32,972 nt of DNA from Phallusia fumigata (lineage: Eukaryota > Chordata > Ascidiacea > Phlebobranchia > Ascidiidae), in contig QXVZ01008788.1 in assembly GCA_008931825.1 (NCBI GenBank), positions 7,373 through 40,344 of the forward strand. Reading direction: 5' to 3'. The position numbers were made by a program, and so were the translations under genes. The notes beneath the pieces are model-generated. The model was not told the origin of the DNA, did no database searches, and worked only from the letters and a program-made list of their open reading frames with translations. Each line of letters opens with the position of its first letter. Within the stretch, counting starts at the first letter, position 1. Positions 1 to 10,388 of the stretch are shown here, piece by piece.

Positions 1-3000
1 AATAAAAAGCAGAACGTCAAATTTTGTTGTAAAACTTAATTGCCTCAATTAGACAAAGTGCATAATTTCCAGACCCAGTTTTAGGTAGCCTACGTCACCG
101 ACAAAACATTTTGTTGTGTTAAAAGTGGGAAAGATTTGTATGCTCGGCTACTATCACCAAGTACAACTGAGAAACGGTTATGCCTGGAAAACAGTTGAGA
201 TACTATTTGCCAAAGACCAAGCAGGAATCTTTTGCATCACCTTTTTGCCAGTAATTCCTTCCAATAGCCGCTGTAACCGAATGCACTGCACAATAAACTG
301 CGGTCGATGCACGTGATTTGCCCCGCTATCATTTACTTTGCGCAGTCGATTTGCATCCGGTTTCCTGCCCGTTCGTGCGCATGGTGCGAGATGTACTGAA
401 GCTGCGTGGTCCTTCGCACAATTCCCATCTGACGCCTAAAGAAACGGACGTCGACCGAATGGCTTAATCCGTCCGTCAAAGTCGATTATCGTCGTTAAAA
501 CGGCCCCTGTCGGCGCCGGCAGCCCATTGGTGAACCCATATGGACTGACACTCATGAGGCGTCTTGTTCTGGGATGAGGAAGTGCCCGCTCGCATCATGT
601 GATAATTACGTCTTGCAGTGCTCGTAAATTCCCCTGTCGTTGTCGTTTGCGCAAGTATGGTTACAAGTACAAAACCGGAATAACTTTATTGAGGTGGATA
701 CCAAATAAATTAACATCGTTTTGCCACAAAAAAACTAAATCCAGAAAGGCAAGTAAATAGTTTTTTTTTCTAAAATTCGCTAGGTAAGTGTTTTTGCGCC
801 AAACGCAGTTTAAACAATTTTTTTGCACAGTCCTTTAACTTGATTTTGTTCTGCTCGTTTTAACGGGGTTTGGGGGCATATGTGTTTCGCTGCAGTAGCA
901 CATTCCACCTTGGTTCATTTTTTGCTTGATAACAAGATGTCACCTGCCTCGACTGCCAACACCCAACCATCGTTTTCATCTGCTCCTAATTTGCACCACT
1001 TTGCCCAACGATCAAATATTGATGAAACAAAATCGAAAACCGACGCACATACCCACTCGGCGGCATTCCTTTTAAACCACTCTCAGCACCCACAAAGCAC
1101 AATATATTCCTGGCCACTGGTTTTCAATATTAGTGATTGGCCTCGGCCCGTGTTGTCCTGGCAAGGCTGCTGAGATAAAAGTAGCGCTTAGGCATAAATC
1201 CTGATGAGAAGCGCTAAGATGACATCGACTGGCGACGCGCAAACGCAAAGCTTGGTGGAAATATTTGTTCATTACAGGCAATGAAAGCCCCCTATTGATC
1301 TGTCCATTGTATGGCGGCAGAATCGAAGCGACCTGACATGACAATCGTCGAGTTGGCGAGACGTAATCACTGGCGCAAAAATTATTGATCCCCGAGGATG
1401 CTTCCTAAAGGAATCAAAAAATAATTATTCAACAAATTGGGCGCGCTGTGCGTAGGTGACTGCAGCGATGTTGTAAAATAAAAAAATGACAAGGCATGAA
1501 TGTTAAAACAAATTTTTGGCTAGAAATTCTAATCACAAATCTTGGCTTACGTAGTGACTATTTGTATTAGAACATAGACAAACAGTAGTACTTTCGAGGG
1601 TCCCACCTTTGTTTTGTTGCAAAACTGCACAGATTTATATTTTTCTATGAACCATTGTATTGATGCAGCAACGTTACTCAGTTTTCCAATTCATTATGTC
1701 TGCAAAAAAGTGATTTCAAGAAATCCATACTGATATTAATAAAGAGCACCATGTAGCTCACAGAACAAAACCCAATCCGTTTTTCACCTTGTCCAAGCAC
1801 AAACTTTTTGAACAAAAAGCAATGGTTGCCTTCAAACATTTCTTTTCCCAACAGCATAAAAGGAAGGTGAAATAAAGAAGAAAGTACATTGTATGCATCA
1901 TCATGTTCGGCAAAACCACAGCGCTTGAAAGTCAATGAAAACAGGATTCTACATGATAAATAATCTGTCAAATGTGTCTGTGTGTTAAAGTGAGTGTAAA
2001 ACCTAAAACTGGTTTTAGGTGTGGAACAGCTGACGGCACACACAGACACTGGTGGTAATATTGCACAATAAACAATGGAGCAAAATTAATGTGTGACACT
2101 GTGTATTTGACATGTCAGTGCACATGAATAAAAGACAAACCTAAATATTCGGAAAAATTGTGGCAGGGCTGGAACACTTAAAGGCTGGATGTTTCAGATT
2201 ACACAAAGTTAGGTAGGATGTAGTATGAGCTGGTCACTGCAAATACAGAATTCAACTAATATGGCAGAACATTATACAAGCTACTGTGCCTTTTTAATTA
2301 TCACAGGGTTGACCATATGGGTATTATAAGATTATAATAAGCAACAGGAGATCAAGGAAATGTGTGCACAATGAAACAATTGCCACAGCTTTGAAAAATG
2401 TCTATCCAGAATAGTCATTAAGCAGCACTGTTAGGCCTGAAAGCATACTGGTTACATCCCAAATGTTTATCAGAACACTACTAATACATTTTGCAGGTAT
2501 GGTGCATTACGTAATTCACAAATCCATTGGGGGCAGTGAGTGGACCAATTCAGAACAAACCATTTTTTCAAGAAATTTCAAGCTGTGCATACTGCTTGTA
2601 GGTATTTTACACATTACTCCATGTTGAATCTTTAAACAATCAGAAATTATTCTTGTGTGAAGTGTATACTGCTCTGGTTTTACAATTTCAAGCGAAGAAA
2701 ACAATCAGCAAAACATCCTTATTTTAAAAAAGATGCATAAAATGTAAAAGTTAAAAGCAAAGTGCTACCAAGCAATAAACAACTTTTTTGTGCAACAATA
2801 AATGCTTAGTGTCAAATTCATTTGCATGTGATTTTTAAAACATACACAACAATTACCATGGTGCTATTAATTTTACCGATGTAACTTAGAGACACAGCAT
2901 GGTTTAGTTTGTAATCAGCAACACAGTGTTGTTAACAACACAACCAAATTGTGTTTAACTTGCATGTAAATGAAAACATTTTTCGTATTAATACACATGA

Positions 3001-3564
3001 AAACAAAGCTCTTCAAAATGACAAAATAATGGAAATGAATCATGTTGATTCAATCTGAATTTTAATAAATAACAACAAGCACTGCATGACTCAAAACCTG
3101 AAACTTGGGCCATGTTGGCCAACAATTTTATGATCCATGTCCGGCAAGACAGGCACAAGTTAAGTGTTAGGTTGCGAACATATTGCACAGGAAGGTCTAT
3201 ACTCTAATCCAACAGTTCTTTAAAATGTAAATCTAAGTTTGGATAACTAACTTGAGTGCATAACCAAGTACAGACATGATTTACCATACTGCATTGGAAA
3301 ATTCGAGATTACAGTTATTGTTTCATCAATGGGGCAAGACTGGTGGGCTGTATCTAGGAAATACTTCGTCATTGTCGGCCGTGTTTCCTCCCAGCTAAGC
3401 AATTTCCCCCACTACAATTTCTACACGTATATTCGAAAAACTTGCATGTGATAAAAATTTTGTGAAATCGCACATAGAAGTACACCTCTTTTCACATGCA
3501 TGCTGATAGTACCTTAATGTGCAGATGTGCCGTAAAAAGAAGGTTCCAGCAAACCACAATACAT
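1..3564. other. Non-coding stretch, no recognised gene
   Basis: No exon of a known family could be read on either strand. The first 660 bases are richer in G+C than the rest, which is AT-rich with many short A and T runs. A 97-codon plus-strand ORF at 880-1173 is rich in Ser, His, Pro and Thr from an internal ATG near 937. It could be a low-complexity N-terminal exon, but I see no good splice donor at its end and no domain. The part just left of 3565 is expected to hold the 3' UTR of the minus-strand C2-domain gene. Confidence 0.5.
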
Positions 3565-4806
3565 TTAGTTTGATTCCTGAGAATGCTTTTTCTTGTGTTT
3601 TTTCTCATACTTTTCACGAAGGCGAACACTGACAGCACTAAAGTTTCCAGCATTTTGCTCCATTTCCTCTGTGGCATGTTGAAGCTCGCTCACCTTTTCA
3701 GTGCGTTCCATGTTACTTTTGCGAAGCCACTCCAATGCGGTTACCTTGTCAACCTTTTCTTTTTTGACTGGAGCTACGTCACCAGCAGTCACATCAGCTT
3801 CCCGATCTGAACCTGCTTTTCGAATTGTTTGAAACAGACTTTTCTTTTTCCTTGCATAGCTAGGGCGCTCATCACTAGCTTCGGTGCTTTCAGATACATC
3901 ATCATTATCGCTTGATGTTGGAAATGAGGGCAGAGGCCTCCTCGCAGAAACTTTAGTGTCACTTTTACGAATTGTGGTGGTTTGGAAGGAAGATCTTGAT
4001 TGTGAGCTGTTTTGACTTCCACTAGTGGAACTGCTAATTGATCTTCTTACATCAGATAACTCTGGTGGCTTAATATTGGTTTCAGAAGGATCATGAAGAA
4101 ACAACTCAATGTTAGTGGTGCTACCACCATAATCTAAATCAAGCTTTGCATCGTCTAAGACATATTCTCCAAGCAGGTGATCTCTTTGGTGTTTAAAAAC
4201 GTGATAAAGACGAAACCGTATGGAACTGGTCTGGAATTCTTGCAAAGAAACGGTGTGCAGACATTCATTTGTGAACTTCAATGAGCCGGTAATGCTTTCC
4301 TGGACTTCATACTTGCGACTGTGGCCACGAATATCAGATGGCAACACTTTGGTTCTTAATTGCACAATTGGACGATCATCAACAGAGTCTTGTGAAACTT
4401 CACTGCTTAAAGCAGAAAACACATTGAACACATCGATTGCAAACACTTTTGCCATTCCACCTCTTGGCATGATCTTAACAGCAATTTTAAGCCTCAGGCA
4501 AGATTCCTCAGGAAAACTTGAATCTGATGTCATGTGGTATTTTTGTGACTTGACATTATATCGTTTAGTAATGCCAGCCGCACGGCGAAATTTGTCTGAT
4601 CTTGATTTTTGAGATTCCACCTGATTTTTAACATCACTTTTCTCCACACTTTCTGGGGTCTTGGAGGTTTGTGGTTCCTCAGACACTGTTTGTTCTTGTT
4701 TGACATCATCATTGGCCGGTTCATTGGATATAAGCCTGCTCTCCTCCGGATCCTTTTCTGCATCTTCGCCAATCAAGCAAGTGAAACAGCAGAAACTAAT
4801 CTTCAT
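3565..4806 (-). CDS. Synaptotagmin-14/16-like C2 domain protein with C-terminal R-SNARE-like motif
   Basis: A single open frame of 413 codons, ATG at 4806 and TAA at 3565. Residues 1-13 hold a Cys cluster (FCCFTC) that could be palmitoylated. Residues 14-75 are acidic and low-complexity. Residues about 103-240 look like one C2 domain: the stretch IRFRLYHVFKHQRDHLLGEY (196-215) resembles the C2A end of Syt14/Syt16, a subgroup thought not to bind calcium. Residues 250-345 are a Ser-rich linker. Residues 366-400 align without gaps to the C-terminal half of a synaptobrevin SNARE motif, with Arg368 at the zero layer. The end is a polybasic tail with no membrane segment, as in tomosyn and amisyn. 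The role is probably in vesicle traffic or exocytosis (inference). A second C2 domain, usual in Syt14/16, is absent. The true 5' end is unsure: a possible splice acceptor (gcgaag, after a pyrimidine-rich run) near 4765 would make the Cys cluster intronic and imply upstream exons. Confidence 0.75.
   Translation of the reverse strand: MKISFCCFTCLIGEDAEKDPEESRLISNEPANDDVKQEQTVSEEPQTSKTPESVEKSDVKNQVESQKSRSDKFRRAAGITKRYNVKSQKYHMTSDSSFPEESCLRLKIAVKIMPRGGMAKVFAIDVFNVFSALSSEVSQDSVDDRPIVQLRTKVLPSDIRGHSRKYEVQESITGSLKFTNECLHTVSLQEFQTSSIRFRLYHVFKHQRDHLLGEYVLDDAKLDLDYGGSTTNIELFLHDPSETNIKPPELSDVRRSISSSTSGSQNSSQSRSSFQTTTIRKSDTKVSARRPLPSFPTSSDNDDVSESTEASDERPSYARKKKSLFQTIRKAGSDREADVTAGDVAPVKKEKVDKVTALEWLRKSNMERTEKVSELQHATEEMEQNAGNFSAVSVRLREKYEKKHKKKHSQESN
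3607..3705 (-). other. R-SNARE-like half-motif (zero layer to +8)
   Basis: Codons 368-400 of the C2-domain gene. Counting from Arg368 (zero layer), the expected core positions are Val372 (+1), Leu375 (+2), Thr379 (+3), Met382 (+4), Ala386 (+5), Phe389 (+6), Ser393 (+7) and Leu396 (+8), followed by the usual KY at 399-400. Spacing from Arg to KY is the same as in synaptobrevin-2 (compared from memory). The half upstream of Arg368 is poorly conserved: the -1 position is Asn365. Confidence 0.65.
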
Positions 4807-6407
4807 CTTTTCTTAATGCAATGCCACATCCTAGAGCAAAATCCCTGGGTCCATGACATCTGTTGTAAACTACTCATGCAGATGTCAGGCTTCAACCAAC
4901 CCTAAACGTTTAATAACCAAGACCTTTCCATGAATAATAAAAACAAACCTAATTATAAAATTTGCTGAACATGATTTATATTTTTGCCAAGTGTGTCACA
5001 AGCAGGCAAAACATACACAGTTAGATGCACAACAGGCCACTTTATTTTTTTTAAATCTTCATTTTTTTTTAATTAAAAAACAAAATGATGGAGAAAAACA
5101 CTTAAAAAATAGTGTTAAATTGAGCAATCCGGCATTTTATTTTAAGAAAGCTACAAAATGTAATTTCTTTCAATAAACATAAATCTGTTCAAAAGTGGTT
5201 GATTGATAAAGCTTGTCGCCTTTATCAAATATTTGAGCCAGCATATTTGTAATGCTAAATTTATTTGTTTTTCAAAGTTCAAACAGTTTATGTGATAAAA
5301 AAAGTGACAAGACGGCAGGGGTCAAAAAACAATGTCCATCCAACATGCTATAGCATTCTATTGAAGATCGTAGGTATAATTAAATGGAATTTAAAATCCT
5401 AGACTAGAAAAGAAATTGTCTCCAAAATTTTATAATTATTTCGTATTGGGCATACATTCTACACATACCCATAATTTTAATTTAAAAATAACCTCTTTAG
5501 GTATTTTTTGTTTGACCCCAGTACAGAAATTAGAAAAAACTAGCATTCATGGAATAAAGCCTGATGTTACACAATGATGTCGCCACACAATAAACAGCTT
5601 GCAATGCTAAATATGACCTTACGAGTCTACAGTGCTTTAGGAAGTATGACAGCATTCATTGAAAAATGCCTTGAGGGGAAAAGGTCATAATTTCTGCAAC
5701 TTGCACGACTTATGCAAATGGTCACATTAAACACAAACTGCTGTGCCAGCCAAGGAATATAATGTTGTAAACTTTGTTGCTCTCCAAAATGTTTTTTTAA
5801 ACAAAACCCTATTGATGGATGCAAAGTTGTGCTTGCAAAATAGGTATAAATGCACGTACGTGTACAACACACAGGTCCTAACCCATAAATTCGGCTGTTG
5901 TTTTTTCCTTGATAACTTATTTATTTGGTCTCAGAAAATCCATTACGTTTTGCCCTTTACGCTATATGCCCAACAAAACACTTTTTCTCGGAAATAAATT
6001 TTAATGGATCTAAATTTTCGTTTTATTGCACATTCTGGCATTTTATCTATGATATATCACCTATTTAGGTTTGTTTTGAACAACAGAAATATTCCAGTTT
6101 TAGCAACAAAATTTATGTTGAAAAGAAAAAAAACAGTTTATCATGGAAAGCTAACGAAAATGTATAGACGGTTAAATATTTCACAAAAACTACAAAAAAG
6201 TATGATTATTCTTTGAGCAAATATATATCTGATTTGTAATTTTGCATTGTTATAAACACCTAATAGTAGGCATAAGGTGAAGAGATAAACCATAATACAA
6301 ATAAAGTGGAATCTAATATACCACTCTGACTAAAAGCATGTGCAATCGCAATGGCGAGAGAATTAGCATATTTTGCTTGTTAGCAATACTAAATTATTCA
6401 TGTTACA
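4807..6407. other. AT-rich non-coding stretch
   Basis: It lies upstream of the minus-strand C2-domain gene and is strongly AT-rich. No exon or RNA gene is recognised. It may hold the promoter, 5' UTR or unseen upstream exons of that gene. Confidence 0.5.
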
Positions 6408-7798
6408 CAAGTGTGCAATGCTCCTTAACCAGTTGGCATCAGTCCTGGCTTGATGGCTTTTAATACGACTTTATTTTAGAATCATGGTTAATCTAATTTG
6501 TAAATGGGCATTATTACAAGCTTTGTTAATAATAAATTTATTGTGCACTACTACAAATTTAGGCATTTTTGTTGTTCCTTTATAAAAGGTATGAATAAAA
6601 GAGATTAAATTAGGAAAAACATGCACAGACTGTGAAAAAATTACCAAGCAGTGTTTAACCTAACTTAAACTATAACCTAATACATGTTTGAAGTAAATTA
6701 AAATTATGAGTGTAAACACTAAATATTTCAAATTTATAAGTTAAGTTGTGTGTGGTTAAAAGTAGCAATCCTAGGTTTTACATAGTTAGCTCAATTTTTG
6801 GATTAGGGCAGGAAAAAGAGATGCTTTTTGTATGTGGCTTTATATATGAACACATCTTGTTGTATGTGTCTTTATATGAGTAAGTTTCTGCATGAATTTC
6901 TTTATCATTACATCTAATCTCTTTTCATAGTAGCAAATTGTTTCCATGTAATCCAAATAGTTTAAACACCAAAATGACTGGTTATTGAGGGTTGCCACTT
7001 GATTTTCACTTAATCACAACACAACATTCACAAGTGGAACCAAACTAGGACCCCAAAAATCTACAGGGTGCCTTTAGGTAAATTAGTGTATTATGTCTGG
7101 AAATGGGACCAAGATCTAACTGCTAACATTTTTTCCGAAATTTACTCAAACATGCAGTTGCAACGATATCAACAAGAATTACATTTTGGTAAAAAAATAT
7201 ATTTAATCTCATGTGCGCATTCCTACAAATACTTATCAATTAAACAATGGCACATATATACATTGGTATTAAAGCAACAATGCCCACTGTCAAATTCAAT
7301 TTAATTTGCAATCTAAATGTTAAAAAAGAATGTGACTTTGTAGTTACTTTTTCTTTACTACGGCCAAATTGCTTTTCGAATGTAACAGGTAACCAGAGTT
7401 GCTGCTTAAGGCAAAATATTTAAAATCCCAACCAAATAAACCACAAACAACAAAATATGCAGCAGATATTAACAACAAATTGTTTTGTTGAAAATTCACT
7501 TGCAAAAGGTCCGAACAACCCAAAAATAACCACACCAATGTACTACACATACTGCGCTCTAAAGCTGAACATTCCGTTCTGTGTTCGTCTGCATCTGCAA
7601 TTTGATAGGAGTCTATGACGTTGTTGGTAATAAACTGCAAAGCATTTTTACTGGATTCCTCTCAAAATCAAAATTACAGCAGCTAAATTGCTATAATTTA
7701 CATTTTAGAAACTTAGTATAGGACTGTTTAAAGTAATAGGAGGTCAATGACCTCTCCCACGCATTTACCTACCTGCCCCAACTAATCCTTAAAATCTA
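6408..7798. repeat. 1391-bp direct duplication, left copy
   Basis: Identical in length to 7800-9190 and separated from it by one N at 7799. I count about six single-base differences and no indels, for example cact/cgct near 6717 and ctacgg/ctaagg near 7359. The copy is AT-rich. The two ORFs in it (7068-7304 plus, 7344-7640 minus) reappear in the other copy and have no recognised domain. Most likely the same locus assembled twice (two haplotypes or unmerged contig ends). Confidence 0.95.
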
Positions 7799-7799
7799 N

Positions 7800-9190
7800 C
7801 AAGTGTGCAATGCTCCTTAACCAGTTGGCATCAGTCCTGGCTTGATGGCTTTTAATACGACTTTATTTTAGAATCATGGTTAATCTAATTTGTAAATGGG
7901 CATTATTACAAGCTTTGTTAATAATAAATTTATTGTGCACTACTACAAATTTAGGCATTTTTGTTGTTCCTTTATAAAAGGTATGAATAAAAGAGATTAA
8001 ATTAGGAAAAACATGCACAGACTGTGAAAAAATTACCAAGCAGTGTTTAACCTAACTTAAACTATAACCTAATACATGTTTGAAGTAAATTAAAATTATG
8101 AGTGTAAACGCTAAATATTGCAAATTTATAAGTCAAGTTGTGTGTGGTTAAAAGTAGCAATCCTAGGTTTTACACAGTTAGCTCAATTTTTGGATTAGGG
8201 CAGGAAAAAGAGATGCTTTTTGTATGTGGCTTTATATATGAACACATCTTGTTGTATGTGTCTTTATATGAGTAAGTTTCTGCATGAATTTCTTTATCAT
8301 TACATCTAATCTCTTTTCATAGTAGCAAATTGTTTCCATGTAATCCAAATAGTTTAAACACCAAAATGACTGGTTATTGAGGGTTGCCACTTGATTTTCA
8401 CTTAATCACAACACAACATTCACAAGTGGAACCAAACTAGGACCCCAAAAATCTACAGGGTGCCTTTAGGTAAATTAGTGTATTATGTCTGGAAATGGGA
8501 CCAAGATCTAACTGCTAACATTTTTTCCGAAATTTACTCAAACATGCAGTTGCAACGATATCAACAAGAATTACATTTTGGTAAAAAAATATATTTAATC
8601 TCATGTGCGCATTCCTACAAATACTTATCAATTAAACAATGGCACATATATACATTGGTATTAAAGCAACAATGCCCACTGTCAAATTCAATTTAATTTG
8701 CAATCTAAATGTTAAAAAAGAATGTGACTTTGTAGTTACTTTTTCTTTACTAAGGCCAAATTGCTTTTCGAATGTAACAGGTAACCAGAGTTGCTGCTTA
8801 AGGCAAAATATTTAAAATCCCAACCAAATAAACCACAAACAACAAAATATGCAGCAGATATTAACAACAAATTGTTTTGTTGAAAATTCACTTGCAAAAG
8901 GTCCGAACAACCCAAAAATAACCACACCAATGTACTACACATACTGCGCTCTAAAGCTGAACATTCCGTTCTGTGTTCGTCTGCATCTGCAATTTGATAG
9001 GAGTCTATGACGTTGTTGGTAATAAACTGCAAAGCATTTTTACTGGATTCCTCTCAAAATCAAAATTACAGCAGCTAAATTGCTATAATTTACATTTTAG
9101 AAACTTAGTATAGGACTGTTTAAAGTAATAGGAGGTCAATGACCTCTCCCACGCATTCACCTACCTGCCCCAACTAATCCTTAAAATCTA
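7800..9190. repeat. 1391-bp direct duplication, right copy
   Basis: Second copy of 6408-7798 at an offset of 1392. It begins directly after the N and runs without a break into unique sequence at 9191. The left copy likewise begins without a break after unique sequence but ends at the N. This is the pattern expected when two overlapping contigs are placed end to end instead of being merged. Confidence 0.95.
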
Positions 9191-9982
9191 CACAACTTAT
9201 ACAGCAAATGTTTTAGTGGGTAGCAATCGTTGAAGAAAATATTGCTCCCTTCTGCCACCCTGTGACTATGTAAAAACCACCCTGAGTCGTTTAGAAACGT
9301 GTTAGCTATAGTAACTATAGTAAAAATACTTTGCTTACACTTCATGGACTTGTAAAAACATCTATTAGGTATAACCAAAGAGTATTGAAAACTCTTTGGC
9401 AAAATCATAGATGACTGGTAAGTTATCTATAGTATTACATTACAAAATGTTCAAAAAATCTCATTCTAAAATACTTTGCTCCACACAGAGCGGCTGAAAA
9501 TGAAGTTGTCTGCTTTTAACTGATGACCAGAATGAAGTCCTATATGTGCAGCACTAAAATAATAACTGCATCTTTGGAAACACACCTTATTGAGATAAAA
9601 ACGAAAATGGAAACAGTTGTTTTATGTGTGCTCATTGGATTTGTGCAAAATAGATGAGAGAAAGCACCAACGTATAATTGTTGTTAATGTTGGCGAATTT
9701 TTTTTAATTTTTGTGCGTTTATTATTGTCTTCGGTTTTGTGTACGCTAAATTTCAAACTCCTAATTGCAGTGTTGAGATCAGAATTGCTTGGTTGGTTAA
9801 AATCGGTTGGTCGTACTTCTCCGTAAAGTCCTTAATCCTGTATTTTTTGTCTGACACAAGTACCTCAAACCTGAAGTGCTGGTAAATTTGTTTGTTGACA
9901 TCGTGTTTTTTGCGGAAAACAAATTCAGGTGGTTTTAAATTATAACATTTTTATTATCATTTATCAGTTAACATATCTCAAC
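9191..9982. other. Non-coding, upstream of FAM32A
   Basis: AT-rich with no recognised exon. It should contain the FAM32A promoter. The last 60 bases carry pyrimidine-rich runs ending in AG (9928 and 9967). Confidence 0.5.
9945..9967 (+). promoter_or_regulatory. Possible 3' splice acceptor just upstream of FAM32A
   Basis: A T-rich run ends in atttatcag with AG at 9966-9967, and the FAM32A ATG follows 15 bases later. So short a leader is typical of spliced-leader trans-splicing, known in tunicates, but a cis-spliced 5' UTR intron would look the same. Inference from one site. Confidence 0.35.
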
Positions 9983-10336
9983 ATGTCATGTAATAATTCA
10001 TACGACTTTGAGTCTGTTCAAAGAAGACCTCTTAAGCTGAAAGGAGACAGTGGAAAGGTTCACAAGAAGAAAAAGAAGAAGCACAAGAAAGATAAGAAAA
10101 AGATGGAACAGGTCCGACTTGACCCAGTGGATGATGAAGCCACCCCCTCTGGCCCCAAATACGACACCCTAACCCCAGCCGAAAGAAAGTTTAAGGAAGC
10201 ACAAGAAAAACGGCAGTTGGACCGGATCATAAAGAAAGCAACAATGACACACAGAGACAGAGTTGAGGAATTTAACAGGAACTTAGAGAATTTGTCGGAA
10301 CATTATGACATACCAAAAGTGAGCTGGACGAAGTAA
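9983..10336 (+). CDS. FAM32A: FAM32A homologue, intronless
   Basis: 117 codons, ATG 9983 to TAA 10336. The N-terminal part has RRPLKLKGD (matching the GPLKLKG region of the vertebrate protein), then a Lys-rich run HKKKKKKHKKDKKK (about residues 26-39), a TPAERKF segment, QEKRQLDRIIKKA, and the ending EHYDIPKVSWTK, which is nearly invariant in the family. Length matches the human protein (about 112 aa). FAM32A is a small basic nuclear protein linked to the spliceosome (in the human C* spliceosome it acts near exon ligation) and to growth control. The frame stays open upstream to a GTG at 9929, but that part is hydrophobic and unlike the family, so the ATG is chosen. An AATAAA follows at 10383. 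Confidence 0.93.
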   Translation: MSCNNSYDFESVQRRPLKLKGDSGKVHKKKKKKHKKDKKKMEQVRLDPVDDEATPSGPKYDTLTPAERKFKEAQEKRQLDRIIKKATMTHRDRVEEFNRNLENLSEHYDIPKVSWTK

Positions 10337-10382
10337 CCTAAGATGTTTTATGAGCAAAGTGGTCAACTGTATACTTGTGCAG

Positions 10383-10388
10383 AATAAA
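10383..10388 (+). terminator. Poly(A) signal AATAAA of FAM32A
   Basis: Canonical hexamer 46 bases after the FAM32A stop codon. Confidence 0.6.

Noticed and set aside
4220..4612. 130-codon plus-strand ORF
   Set aside because: Lies antisense to the C2-domain gene; a shadow of its codons.
7068..9032. Two pairs of identical ORFs (7068/8460 plus, 7344/8736 minus) as a duplicated gene family
   Set aside because: They lie in the two copies of the 1391-bp duplication around an N, so they are probably one locus; no domain is recognised in either.
9929..9982. N-terminal extension of FAM32A from GTG 9929
   Set aside because: Hydrophobic, unlike the family, no ATG, and probably upstream of a splice acceptor at 9967.
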